Part shown: piece by piece, positions 32,631-45,198 of the stretch
Numbering within the stretch: position 1 is the stretch's first letter
How the letters are laid out: every line of letters begins with the position of its first letter
Program-made: the position numbers and the translations under genes
The notes under the pieces: model-generated
Database searches by the model: none
Seen by the model: only the letters and a program-made list of their open reading frames with translations
What the model was told of the DNA's origin: nothing
Source: Neocallimastix lanati (nom. inval.)
Lineage: Eukaryota; Neocallimastigomycota; Neocallimastigomycetes; Neocallimastigales; Neocallimastigaceae
DNA: 64,000 bases
Direction: 5' to 3'
Assembly (NCBI GenBank): GCA_016946835.1
Contig: JACVTC010000061.1
Span: 1 to 64,000, forward strand

Positions 32631-34676
32631 TGTCAAACTTTGCTCTTCCAGGTAGTCTTATCGATTATAATCAAAATCCCTCTGCTTACAAAATATACGA
32701 TATTACTAATAATAAAGTTATCCTTTCCCGTTCGGTTGTCTTTTTTGAGGATACTCCGGGTAATTGTAACTCTCCTTCTATTCCTGAATTTATAAATTTT
32801 ATTCCATATTATGAAATCGGGGGAGACAGTAATGATGATGACTTTGACTTTCATTTAAATACTGATAATACTGATAATACTGATAATAACATTAATAATA
32901 ACATTAATAATGACAATAATAATATTAATAATATTAATAACGATAATGATACTAATAATTATAATAATAATAATAATAATATGAATGCTAATAATAATAA
33001 TGATTAAGTAACACAAATAATAATATAAATAATTTTATAAATGAAAATAATAATAATATAAATAATTTAAATAATTTACCATATTACTATAATAGTAATA
33101 TAAATTATTATGATCCTTCTATTTATGGTAAAATTTTTTATGGCCAATATAATTATAATATTCCAAATTATTATTTGCCATATTATAATTATAATAATTT
33201 AAAACAAAATTTTTCTTCTCCTGTTTTAAATTATCCTCATTTAAATTTTCAAAGTGGCCATTTAAATAATTTAAATGTAAATTTTGAAAATGATAATAAT
33301 TTAAAGGATTATAATAATAATAATTTATTTTCTGAAAATGATAAAATTAAAAATAATAATTTAATTAATAATAATAATTCTAATTTAAACATAAACAATG
33401 AAAATTTAAATTTAAATTTAAAATTTAAAAATAATCAAAATAAAATTCAGGAACATACAATAAACAGTTCAGGAAATAATACCAATTTAAATAAAAATCA
33501 GGAAAAATTAAATAACATTGATAATAATAATAATATTATTATTAATAATAAAGGTAATTATTTTGAATAAAAAAATTTAATTTAAGATAATTTAAATAAA
33601 GTAAATAATAATTTAAGAAATGTAAACAAAGAATTAAATTTAAATAACAAAAATGTAAGGAGTTAAATTTTAATAATAATGGGAATAAAATTAATAATTA
33701 TAATAGTAAAAATGACGAAATTGTAAGTGAAAATACAAATTTGCATAATGAAATTAACTCTGTAAATGAACAATTAAATTCAAAATTAAAAAATAATTTA
33801 AATTCAAATAAACAATTAAATGTAAACAAATATTTAAATTCAAAAATTGAAAATTCCGAAAACAAAAATTTTAATAAACTTAATGCTGCTAAAAGAAAAT
33901 TTAATGGAGAAATTGAAAATGAAAATGATATTAGTAAAAAAATAAAAAATTTAGCTAATTTTGAATTATTTTCATGTAATAAAGAAATATTAAAACCTCC
34001 TTTAAGTTTTAAAGAAATTTATGGACTACCTGATGAAGAATTATGGCTAAAGGCTGTGGAGAACGAATTAAATAATATGAAAAATAAAAAAGTATATAAA
34101 TGTGTCCCTTATATTCCAAAAGATAAGAATGTAATATCCTGTAGATGGGTATTTACATATAAATAAATAAATAAATATAAAGCTAGATTAGTTGCAAGAG
34201 GTTTTTCACAAATACTAGGTATAGATTATAGAGAAACCTTTTCGCCAACATTAAAACAAGACTCATTAAGAATAATAACAACTTTAGCTGTTTATTACAA
34301 TTTTAATATTTATCAATTAGATATAAAGGCTGCTTACTTAAATGCCGATTTAGAAGAAGAACTATACATGGATATTCCACAAGGTGATAAAAATTATAAT
34401 AATAGATTCTGGAAATTAAATAAAGCTATATATGGACTTATACAGGCAGGTAGAATGTGGAGTTTTAAAATTAACGATACATTACTAGAATTAGGATTTA
34501 ATAGATGTAAAAGTGAACCTTGCGTATATATAAAAAAGGATAGAAATAATAATATTATATGTATTTTAGCTATTTATGTATATGATATTTTAATAGCTGG
34601 TAAAAATAAAGAAATAAATAAAATTAGAGAAAGAATTAAAAATAAATTTGAATTATTTAATATTTCTAGTGTTTTA
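32580..34676 (+). pseudogene. Copia-2 linker and reverse transcriptase, inactivated
   Basis: After the integrase C-terminus (YYVPKQFRKKLSNFALPG, with VVFFEDTPGN ending it) comes about 1.2 kb of almost pure Asn, Asp, Leu and Lys codons (32850-33970) broken by stops. RT resumes at WLKAVENEL and CRWVFTYK, then a TAA at 34165, then ARLVARGFSQ, QLDIKAAYLNAD, AIYGLIQAGRMW and CVYIKKD. The active site reads YVYD instead of YVDD (near 34575), so one metal-binding Asp is lost. Similarity ends abruptly at about 34665 in a tandem repeat. RNase H is absent. Confidence 0.85.
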
Positions 34677-34760
34677 GCACTCTACTTTCTACTGTTTTTG
34701 GACTCTACTTTCTACTGCTTTGGGACTCTACTTTCTAGTGTTTTAGGACTCTACGGTTTC
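34677..34760 (+). repeat. 23-bp tandem repeat at the Copia-2 break
   Basis: CTCTACTTTCTACTGTTTTGGGA-type units, three full and one partial. They start exactly where RT similarity stops. Confidence 0.7.
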
Positions 34761-35329
34761 TGGCTTCTATTGTGGACTTTTATTATTTTTAGGCATTGTT
34801 AACTTTAATCATTGATTTTGGGCTCTTATTATTTTAATTTCTACCATCCAGGTTGGAATATTAATAATAATTAAATTATTCTATATTTTTCATTTTACTA
34901 GTTTGACACCTTTACAAGTGGATAGAGTCTGAGTAATTACGATATTAAATATAGAAATAATAATAATTTGTATTATTAATAATAAAAGGTCAAAAAAAAA
35001 AATAAATATATATATATATATCAGTATATGAACATTTCACATATGTACTTTGGATAAATATAGTAAATAAATTCTAATAGATAAAAACATAATAATTTGA
35101 AGTAAATCACATAAGTGCATATATAAATTAATTATTAGCATTAACAATCTGGAAGAACTAAATCACATATTTCAAAACCTTAACCTTGATGATAACATGG
35201 AGGGTCATTACCTGTAAAAAGTTTAGAAGAAACTGATTACAAATAACAAAATACACAAAATAGTTTAAAACACGTAATAAAAAATTCCTTTTTTAGTAAT
35301 TAATCTTTTATTAATTTTAAAAATAAATC
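34761..35329. other. AT-rich non-coding stretch
   Basis: No gene. A (TA)n run lies near 35010. Confidence 0.4.
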
Positions 35330-35690
35330 TCTTATTGTTATTAACTATTTGATAGTCAATAACTAATACATCGATTGAAATAATGAATTTTACATGTATT
35401 TATATTTTTTCATGATTATATTTTAATATATCAAACCTATTTAATATACATATATTACTATTTATTTATAAACAAAATATTTATTAATAATTTTATTAAA
35501 TAATAATTAACTAAAACTAAACAATAATTAATTCAATAAACTTTCAACTTATTTACAATAATAATTGAATTCAATAAGAACTCATTTATTATTTATTTAT
35601 TATTTAAATATTATTAATACTAATGTTTATATATTTACAATTCAAAACTATTTTTATAAACTATTTAAACTAATTTTAACTATTTAAAAC
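35330..35690 (-). repeat. LTR-X copy, inverted
   Basis: Reverse complement of 29220-29620. With it, it brackets Copia-2 at a distance of 5.7 kb. Confidence 0.6.
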
Positions 35691-35969
35691 TATTCCGAAA
35701 TTAATTTTAAAGTATTTTAAACTAACTAAACTAAATTAACCAACTTAAATAAAATAACTAAATTAAATAAACTAAATTAACTAAATTAAATAAATTACTT
35801 AGATTAAATTTATTACCCAAAATTATTTAAATAATAATTTATCCTTTATGAAAAGTTTACAAAAATTTATAATTAATTTTCATATACGTAAATCATAAAT
35901 TTATGTAATTTTATTACATTAATTAATTATTATATAATTAATAATTAAAGATTTTATTAAATCTTTACA
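35691..35969. other. AT-rich LTR-like flank
   Basis: Contains imperfect AACTAAATTAAAT repeats at 35720-35800. No gene. Confidence 0.4.
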
Positions 35970-36738
35970 ACACCAAATTCAACAACCACACCAACAACAG
36001 AACCCCCCGCAACACAACTGAAAATTATAAACGATCCACCTTTATTATCTGGATCTATCAAGGATCTTGAATCCTCATAGATTCCCCGATGATAGGAGAA
36101 GAGTAATTTTTGTAATTTCCAATTTACGGGAAAAGCTTTAAATTGGGCTTCATGCCTTAGAAGAAATAATAATCCTGTTTTGGGGAATTATGGAAATTTA
36201 ATTGCCAAACTACGTAGAAATTTCGGAGACCCTGATGTAGAATCTGTTGTTGCTAACGGAAAATTATGTAATATACGCCAGTTTAAATATGGACATGTAG
36301 TAGAGTATATCTCCGAGTTCCAAAAAATTAGTCAATATTCTGACTTTAATGAATCGGTCAAGATATACATGTTTATAAAAGGGTTCCATTACAGAATGAG
36401 AGAAAAACTTGCAATTGTTAATCCGAACTCAAGCAATATGGAAAACCTATTTAGAGAAGCCGTAATGATTGAAAATTTGACAAAAAGAAAAGATGGTAGA
36501 GAATATTACCTCACTCATCAAGACAGAAGGAATTAAAAATAAGATCACCCCATGGATGTCGATCTTCACCGAATTAAAAAGGGTCAAACTGCTACTAGAT
36601 ACTTCCCCTCTCACAACAAAAATTATAATGAACAAAATAATCCTTTGTAGGGAAGAACAAAAAAGAAAGGTCTTATGCTTTGTTTGTGGTAAGGCTGGGC
36701 ATATGCAGTTTAATTGCCCTATCAAGAAAAGACCATAA
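35970..36738 (+). pseudogene. Gypsy-3 gag
   Basis: Gag in several frames. The capsid begins with stops near 36075, then gives LRGKALNWASCLRRN (about 36130-36175) and an open frame 36180-36536 (RRNFGDPDVESVV, VVEYISEFQKI). After a frameshift near 36530, the CCHC knuckle CFVCGKAGHMQFNC lies at about 36675-36720. It is related to Gypsy-2 Gag (shared ALNWAS/AMNWAAS block) but not to Gypsy-1 Gag. The capsid and nucleocapsid roles are lost through stops and shifts. Confidence 0.8.
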
Positions 36739-36879
36739 AATATAAAACTCATCAATAGAACATCGGATACAGAAGCAGATACAACTTTTTCCTTTACCTC
36801 AACTTCCTCTGTCAGAAGAATTAAATTAATTGATGATAATGATAGCATTAATAGAATTTTGTAAATTATTGAATTTGAG

Positions 36880-37230
36880 AATAACAGCTTTAAAGGAAAA
36901 ACTAATATCCTTGATTTCTATATCAAGACTAATGATTCTGAAGAAGAAATAGTGAAAGTTCTTATTGATTCTGGTTCTGATATTAATTGTATTCACCCAG
37001 AATTTGCAAGAGTTAATAATATAAAACTTATGAAGGCCGAAAATCCTTTCAAACTTGCTGGTCTAGGATATGGTTTATCTGTTTATCTACAGTCAAAAAG
37101 ATAACTGAAAAATGTATACTCCGTTTCAAGAACCATTTTGAGATCATCCAGTTATATGCCCTTCGTATTCCTGATGTCGATATCATTTTAGGACTCCCTT
37201 GGATCGAAAAGCATTGTCTAATAAACTACC
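36880..37230 (+). pseudogene. Gypsy-3 aspartic protease
   Basis: VLIDSGSDINCIHPEF (about 36958-37005) carries an intact D-S-G. After a stop and shift near 37100, the C-terminal IILGLPWI (about 37183-37206) follows. The catalytic motif is intact, but the frame is broken. Confidence 0.75.
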
Positions 37231-37800
37231 ATGAATCAAAAAAAAAAAATTGCTTTCAGCTCTGGATTCTGCGCTAAACACTATAATGTTGGAAAAAGGA
37301 ATAGAAAGAATAAGAAAAAACTAAACAAAGTTTCTATTAAATCAAAAGAACCAATTAATGAACCCAAAAACGATATGAATGAAAATTATAACAACAAACG
37401 TAAGTATTCCTTTGATGATGAATCTGACTCTGATTGTACTGAAGAAATTTCAATTAGAGGTCGCTATACTTGTGTATAAACTTGTTGTGAATCATTCGAT
37501 CGAAAACAAAGGTGAAACTAACATTTTTATTATTAATTATGATAGTAATAGTAATAACTCCTCTATGTATGATAGAGATGACGAGATTGTTTAGTGATAG
37601 TAATAATATTAATTTAGATAAATTATATACTATTTGCAATTTAAGTAATTCATGTAATAATATAGTTAATAAATGTAATAATAAAGTAAATAAAAATGAT
37701 GATGTAACAAACTATATTAAAACAAAAAAGTGTTTTAAAAAATTTGTGTAATATTTGTAAGTGTTTATATATTAATAATATTGAAAACGACTTAAATCAA
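37231..37800 (+). pseudogene. Gypsy-3 low-complexity protease-RT linker
   Basis: Lys/Asn/Asp-rich overlapping frames without domains, in the same place as the low-complexity linker of Gypsy-1. Probably not a separate gene. Confidence 0.55.
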
Positions 37801-38567
37801 AAAACTATTGGAGTACCTCCTATTTATAAAGACTTCATTGAAGTGCTTAATGAAAGAAATTGTAATATATATGACCACCTCATCGTGAATATGATTGTGA
37901 AATCAAGCTAAAGGATAATTCAAATTTATTTTATGGTCCTATATATCCTCTAACTGAAGCAGAACGAGATGAAGTAAAAAAGAATATAAAAGAAAATTTA
38001 GAAAAAGGTTTCACTAGGAAATCTATGTCCCCTGCTGGTGCACTTGTACTATTTGTTAAAAAAAAAGATGGTTCATTGAGATTATGTGTTGATTATAGAA
38101 AGTTGAATTAAATGACCATCCGTAATTCTTATCCTCTTCTCTTAATAAGTGAATTATTAGATGGAGTTGAAGGTGCAAAATATTTTACAAAGTTGGACTT
38201 AAAGTCTACTTATAATTTGGTAAGAATTAAAGAAGGCGATGAGTACAAGACTGCATTTCGTACTCGATATGGTCATTTTGAATATTTAGTCATACCTTTT
38301 TGGCTTAAAAAAATGCTCCAGCCACCTACCAGCATTTTATAAATGATGTTTTTAGAGATTACTTAGAAGATTTTATTATTTCTTACATAGATGTTATATT
38401 AATTTATTCGAATAGTTTAGAGGAACATCATGAACACGTTAAAAAGGTACTTAAAAAATTATTAAAAAATAACTTGTACATTAAATTAGAGAAATGCGAA
38501 TTCGATGCCACTAAAACCACTTTCCATGGTTACATATTATCAAAAGACGGTTTGAAAGTTGATCTGT
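37801..38567 (+). pseudogene. Gypsy-3 reverse transcriptase, truncated
   Basis: Lead-in [14 protein letters not shown], then [30 protein letters not shown], a TAA at 38109-38111, [15 protein letters not shown], and a frameshift near 38305. The active site reads YIDV instead of YIDD (about 38390), losing a catalytic Asp. Sequence then runs HHEHVKKVL to HGYILSKDGLKVD and stops at about 38567, where an opposite-strand copia fragment begins. RNase H and integrase are missing. Confidence 0.85.
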
Positions 38568-38702
38568 AATACCTTGTATCTTGATCCAAAGTTTTAATTC
38601 AGTAGCCCAGGACTTAAAATCTAAATTGTCCTTGCTAAGTTTCACAATATCTCTTAATTCTATTTTTAATTCCTTGAAGCTTAAAGTTGATTCCTTGGAC
38701 AT
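38568..38702 (-). pseudogene. Copia Gag N-terminal fragment
   Basis: The minus strand starts MSKESTLSFKELKIEL and contains SWATELKLWIKIQGITD, the conserved start of copia-type Gag. It ends at the Gypsy-3 junction. This is the part of Gag that Copia-1 lacks, though the two are not shown to be one element. The Met lies about 60 bp inside a likely LTR/leader on its right. Confidence 0.7.
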
Positions 38703-39816
38703 TTTTGTTTTTAACTAATAATTTCTTGTTATAAATTAGTGAAGAGAATAAATACGTATAAACTTGGAGGTCCAACTTAAAAAAAAAATATAATTTAATA
38801 AGTAATTCAATATCGAATCAATTTTAAAACAATATATTTTAGTAACTTTTGAAAATAATAATTTTATTTGCTTTCTTTAGTAGGTATAAGCTCGATAACT
38901 TAGTAGAAATTATAAAGCTCGAAGTTCTTTTCGACCACTTTATTAAGAATGATTTTAAGTTCGAAATCTTTACAATAATATAATATAAACAATAAATTAA
39001 TTAATTAAGATTGATTTAAAATTATTTACAAGATTAAATTTAATTTATATCAAAATAAATTATTTTTATAATTAGGTTTAGGTCATCAAGAATATAGGAA
39101 AGTACAAATAACTAAAGAATAATTAATAATAATTTTATAACAAAATAAAGGTTATTGATTCATTCTTTACCAAAAATGGGATGGTCCAAGGTTGTTATAA
39201 AATTATTCAATAATTATAAATAAAACTAAAAATAATAAGAGTAAAAATAAATAAAAGAAAATTTTTGTTTTATTAAAAATCTTTATTAAAATTTATTTAT
39301 TAAATTTTTTTTTTTTTTTTACATGAACAATATTTATTAATTCATAATTATTTTATTTCCTAAACTATCTTTTTTTATACTGTTAAAATTAATTAGAAAT
39401 GGGAAAGCCATTTCTTATCTTTAATTCTTTTTAATAATAATTGTAATTTTTAAATTGTATCTAATAAATTTATATTTAGTATTTTCTAAAATATATATAA
39501 ATTTATCCTAATTAATTATTAATGTAATATTAATATATTGAAAACATAATTTTATCAACTTTGCAGAACTTAATAATGTAGTTTAGTAATTATAACTTAC
39601 TAAATGTTTCATTTATATGTAAAATAATATTAATTTTAAATTATATAATACAATTATTATATTTAATTCTTAAAAGTATAACATTATCGATTATAATAAA
39701 CATATATTAATCATATATAATTTTATTTTTTGTATTATTATATATTAGTAATATTATTTAGAAATTAATTTTTATTATTAATATAATGAATAACTATTGG
39801 TTAAAATTTTTCAGAA
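38703..39816. other. Copia leader/LTR remains
   Basis: 39020-39180 is the reverse complement of about 10904-11045. 39360-39420 resembles the promoter-like block at 30540-30590. A T-run lies at 39307-39321. No coding frame. Confidence 0.45.
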
Positions 39817-39888
39817 GGGGAATTAACTCAGCGGTAGAGCAATTAACTGCAGATAAATAGGTCTTCGATTCAAATACGGAATGCCCCT
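39817..39888 (+). tRNA. tRNA-Cys (GCA), degenerate, probable pseudogene
   Basis: 72 nt with the anticodon GCA (39849-39851) in the loop CTGCAGA, an A-box ACTCAGCGGTAGAGC and a T-loop TTCAAAT. A T-run terminator starts at 39894. The acceptor stem GGGGAAT/ATGCCCC pairs 6 of 7. The D-stem, anticodon stem and T-stem each carry a mismatch (T-stem TTCGA/ACGGA). Damage in all four stems suggests decay. It remains recognisable as tRNA-Cys by its whole pattern. Confidence 0.75.
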
Positions 39889-39944
39889 ATTACTTTTTTT
39901 TATTTTTATTTTTTATTTTTTATTTTTTAATTATATATATATAT

Positions 39945-40047
39945 ATATATAAATTAATAGGACTCATATATACATATATAAATTAATAGGACTCATATAT
40001 ACATATATAAATTAAAAGGACTCATATATATATATATATAAATTAAT
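39945..40047. repeat. ~33-bp tandem repeat
   Basis: Units of AAATTAATAGGACTCATATA plus a TA-run, about 3.5 copies, just downstream of the tRNA. Confidence 0.7.
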
Positions 40048-40330
40048 AGGACTACAAACTGCACTATTTCTTTGCCGTATTGATAGATATGGCGTTGGCA
40101 CTCTTGGTAATGAAAGTGTTTCTTGCTAAACCTCTCAAAAAAAAAAAAAAAAAAGGATAACTCAAGAGAGCTACTGATAATCGGTATTGTATTTAGCAAG
40201 CTATTCCGAAAGCCCCCACAATATACGGAACAATAGACCCCTGTGAACTTTTTAAGGGTTGTTTCACTTGAATGCTTCCGTTCGCCCCAGTATCGAACTA
40301 TAGCATATCTAAAACTGAAATTCCACAAAG
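40048..40330. other. Unidentified GC-richer island
   Basis: Markedly less AT-rich than its surroundings. It is open on the minus strand across an inserted 18-base A-run (111 residues), but without known motifs. It could be a decayed gene exon, a structured non-coding RNA or an element fragment. I cannot tell which. Confidence 0.35.
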
Positions 40331-41795
40331 AAAAGACGGAATATATATAAATATATAACCTGTTTATGAAATTTCCATATTTTAAACTATTAGAATAAGA
40401 AGGAAATATGGAAAGATTTCTTACTTTATTGGCAAATAAAAATTAAAAAAGGTCATCGATAAAATCTAAAGATTTACCTCGACATGGAAAAAAGGAAGAG
40501 CATTCACTTTAGAAAGGATTAACATGGGAATTACAAAAGAAAACTGTCATTAATACACTTGATATAGGCAATTCTTTTTCCATCAACCCTTTGTGGACCT
40601 GGAAAAATAGTCCATATCATTGAAGTTAAGATAAAAAAAAAGAATATATATAAAATGTTTCAAATAAAAAAATATTATAAAAAAAATTTAATAAAAATTT
40701 CTGATTTAAATAAAAAAAAAAATTTTTTTTTTTTTTTAACAGCAGCAAATAATTGTTTCATCTTTATTAATTAAATAGTTAATATAATACATGTAATAAA
40801 AATAAAATAAAATAAGAAAAAATAAAATAATAAACAAAAAAGAAAAAAAAAAACACACACACACACACAAAATAAAATATATAATGGTATAATGTAATCT
40901 AGTTTTATTTAATTAAGACTTCACATAAGCATCATAATACTGCAGTATAATAATTATTTTTAACTTCATAATGTAAATCGTAATTTTAAGAAACGAAATT
41001 ATGACCAAGAAGGAAATTAAATATATATATTTATTATTTTAAGGAATGAATATATACTGTTGAAATATTTCAATATAAAAAGTAAAGAAATCAACTTGAA
41101 TTTTTTTTTTTTTTTTTCATCATAATTCAAAATTATATAAAAATGATAGTATTCAGTTAATAATAAAATATGGGATAATTATTAAATAAAAATAAAATTT
41201 AAAAATAAAAATAAAAATAAAAATAAATAAAAAGTAATTAATAATAATATTACTATAATAAAATGTACTTTTAACAAAATTTATAAAATTTTTTTTTATT
41301 ATATTATAATTTCATTTTAATTACATTCTTTTTATTATCAACAACTTTATAAAGTTTAATAGGATAGTTAAGATTTTTTTTTTCTCATATAGTAATAAAT
41401 CTTTTATAAGATATTCTCATATAAATTGATTAATAATACTAATTACATTATATTATATATATTATTATAAAATATATTTAAATATATATATATATTTATT
41501 ATATATAATAATTTTTTTTTTTTTCATTTTTAATTTTTTTTTCTTAATTTTTTCCTTTTATAAAATAATTATATCATACTTTATATATATAAATATTATA
41601 CATATATAATTATATATATGAATACTATAAAAATATATTTATATATATATAGGTTATAAGATTATACATATATATTTATTTTATATATATGAAGATTATA
41701 TGTATATGAGGATTATATATATATATATATTTATATATTTATATATAGTCTTTTAATAAACAAAAAAAAAAAAAAAATATTCAATTCTGTTAACC
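40331..41795. other. Intergenic, AT-rich
   Basis: 40430-40640 keeps short plus-strand frames that look like an old gene or element fragment, but no family is evident. The rest holds A/T runs, (CA)n at 40853-40868 and (TA)n, ending at the M13 gene stop. Confidence 0.4.
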
Positions 41796-44700
41796 TTAAT
41801 ATATGGAACACTTCTTTTCTGGGTTCATTGGTGAATTTGATTTACATTTAAAAGCTTTTGCAAATTCTTTGGAATTACTAAGTGAACCGTTTACACGAAC
41901 TTTACTAGGAGAATGTGGATCTGTATGAACTTGATTATTAAGAAATTCTGGTCTAAATTTACCACACCAAGATTGTCCAAATGAAATAAAGAATAATTGA
42001 TCTTTGGAATACTTTGTAAGATTTGGAAGAAGTTGATTATTATTATTTTCACTTTTCTTTTTACTTAAAGAAAGTTTATAGGCATCATAGCTACGAGCTA
42101 ATCCTCCATTATCTGCAAGATTTTCTCCAAGTGTTAATTTTCCATTAATATTAAGTTTAATTCCATTAGCACCATCAATTGTATAGTTTCCATATTGTTC
42201 AATATAACATTGAGTTAATTTATTAAATTCTTCTGTAGTAGAATTTGTCCACCAATTTGATAATTTTCCATTTTTATCAAAATTTTTACCTTCATTATCG
42301 AAAGCATGAGTTATTTCATGACCCATTATAGATCCAATTGCACCATAATTTATGTAACTTGGATTAGTAGAACTAAAAAATGGATCTTTTAAAATACCTG
42401 CTGGGAAACAAATCTCACCATTCATTGGTTGATAATAGGCATTTACAGTAAATGGAGTCATTTCCCATGTAGATTTATCTGTTGGTTTATTTATTTCCAT
42501 TAAAAGCTTACTTACTTCATGTTTAGATGAATTAATCATATTAGTAAAGAAATCATTATTTACAATTTCTAATCCTTTATACTTTTCATCAAGCTTTATT
42601 GGATCCATAATAAAATCAGGATATCCAATTTTTTGATTTATGGCATCGACTTTTTCAATAGCTAATTTACTTGTTTGTTTATCGATCCATGACATTTTTG
42701 GTATTCTTTCTTTTAAAACCTCTCTAATATTTACCAAAAGATCTTCAGCCATTTTTCTACTATTATCATTAAATACTTCATCAATAAAAAATCTACCTAA
42801 TGCCATACCCATAGAATTATCCACTATATTAACACAATATTCATATCTAGCTGGTTCAGATTCAACACCTATAAATTAATTTAATATTTTATAAAGTTAT
42901 TATTTATAATTTAAATCAATTCATTAAAAAAAATAATAATAATATAATTCTTTTCAAATTTTACCATTAAGAAGTTTATCCATAATTTTTAATGGTTCTT
43001 TAAATTCATCACTAATATAATTACCATATGCATTAATTACTATCCTAAAATTAAATAAAAATATTATTTTATTATTTTTTTTTTTTTTTATTTTTTAATT
43101 ATATTTAAATTAATAAAATTTATCTAAATTAATTTAAATTTAAATATAAATTATTTTTAGAATTTTACCATTCTGCATAAGTAGCTAATGTTTCAACATC
43201 GGTTTCTTTTAGAATATTATTTAAGCTTTCAAAATAGGATGGTCCATAAACAAGAATTTGAGAATTTTCATTTACAGTATTTTTCATATTAACTAATCCA
43301 AATATTGTTTCGAAATATAAAGACCAGTTAATATATGGAAATTTTTCACTCAATGATTGGATATTAAAATTTTGAACTAAAGAAATATCATACATCTGTT
43401 CACTTTAAAATATTGAATTATTAATTTTTAATTAATAATCAAATTAATATATATAAAAAATATTAAATATTAAATATTAAATATTATAAACATATATTTA
43501 TAAATAAAAATTTACTTACGGTGGAATAGCAACATTTACTAATTTCTTTTCTAATTCAACAATAGAATTAGCTAATTTATCAAAATCTCTTGTATCACTT
43601 CCACCAAATAATTTAGTGAAAAAGTTTCCAGAATCTTGATTTTCATCATTGAGAATATTACTAAGCATTCCTTTTATAATTTCTTTATATTTAGTTACCG
43701 CTTCTTCTTTTTCATAATATTCTTTACTTGGTAAACCCAATTTAGTTTGTTTAAGGAGAATTTCTTTATCAGTAGAATTCCATAAATCAGTCAAAGTATC
43801 AATATCAAAAAGAATTGGAGCTTTATAAAGTCCTAGTTTAGAAACTAAAGTGGTCAATCCATTTACATCTTTATAGGTATCTTTATTTTTATAAATTTCT
43901 AATTGATTTAATAAATCAACTAATGGCTTTTTGCCTTTAGATTTGATATTTTGTTCATCCATACAACTATTATATAAACTTTTTAATTGGTTGAAAGTTT
44001 TTTCATCTAAATTTTGTTGCTCCGATGTTGAATTATTAATTCCTTTATATTCTCTTTCAAGAATACTACGTGTAATATTCTAAAAAAAAAAAAAAAAAAA
44101 AAAAATATTTAATTTTTTTATATATTATTAATTAATATTTATAAAGAGATAAAAATAAAATAAATAAGTTTAATATATAAAAAAAAAAAAAAAAAAAATA
44201 CATTATTAATATTTAATATTTATAATTTATTATAATTATATTTATTATAAAAAATTTTTTATTATAATTATTAAAATAATACTAACAACATTATCATAAT
44301 AAATAGAAACAAACGATGAAATTGACGGAAGATCATCTGGAATTATAGTTGTTTTCTACAAAAATTTTTATAAAAGAAATTTTAATAATTTATTCAATAA
44401 TTTTAATATTAAAAATATCATTATTTATTAATTTTTTATGATACACTTTACCAAATAATTACCACATGCAAATTCATAAAAATCATCACATGGATCAACC
44501 TCTTCATTCATATACTTCAAAATTCTTTCAGAAGTAGCGACACATTCAGGGGTAGAACAAACCTAATATTATTTATTTTATATAAAAATTTTTAAAAATT
44601 AATATTTAACAATTAGAATTAATTATTAATGCATATATAATTATTAAAATATTTTTATAGATATACATTATCATTATCTTCTTCATTCTTCATAGACTTT

Positions 44701-44932
44701 CCTATAAATTTTTTAAAAATAAATTAAATATATTAATCTTTAAAACTCATATATTCTCAAATCTATACCCTCAAATTTTTATATATATATGATTTTAAAA
44801 GTATTTATTATTGTTTTCAAATGAAAGGCATTATAAATTACCGAAGAACAAATCATCAAAGACTGATGATGATGATACCATTAATGAAAGAGAAATGAAC
44901 GAAAGTATGACATGAATATTTTTATAATTCAT
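41796..44932 (-). CDS. Secreted M13 (neprilysin-like) zinc metallopeptidase, 8 exons
   Basis: Exons by frame and GT-AG sites: 44932-44842, 44701-44667, 44562-44452, 44355-44287, 44079-43520, 43402-43169, 43044-42965, 42868-41796. They total 2253 nt and give 750 residues, the normal size for the family, with all seven intron phases consistent. The N-terminus MNYKNIHVILSFISLSLMVS is a signal peptide or anchor. The M13 N-terminal signature VDPCDDFYEFACGN is at about 66-79, NAYYQP at 536-541, the zinc site HEITH at 577-581, and ENLAD, which gives the third zinc ligand, at 642-646. The cysteine-bearing end CSIY is typical of the family. It should cleave small peptides outside the cell. Introns are 96-207 bp and very AT-rich. 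Intron 4 uses the less common donor GTTAGT. No damage is seen. Confidence 0.93.
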
Positions 44933-45167
44933 TTTTGAAATATCTAATTTTAAATATTATTAAACATATATATATATTATTAATAAAATATTAAATAATT
45001 ATTTTATATAAATACTATATATAGTATAATAATTATTACCTTCAAGTAATTTTTAAAAAATTTGTTTATATAAATATAAAATATATATTAATCGTTTTGT
45101 TTTGTTTTTTTGTTTTTTGTTTTTTAAGGTCTCAAAAAATGGTTCATACATCTTTTATTTATACTTT

Positions 45168-45198
<31 letters not shown>

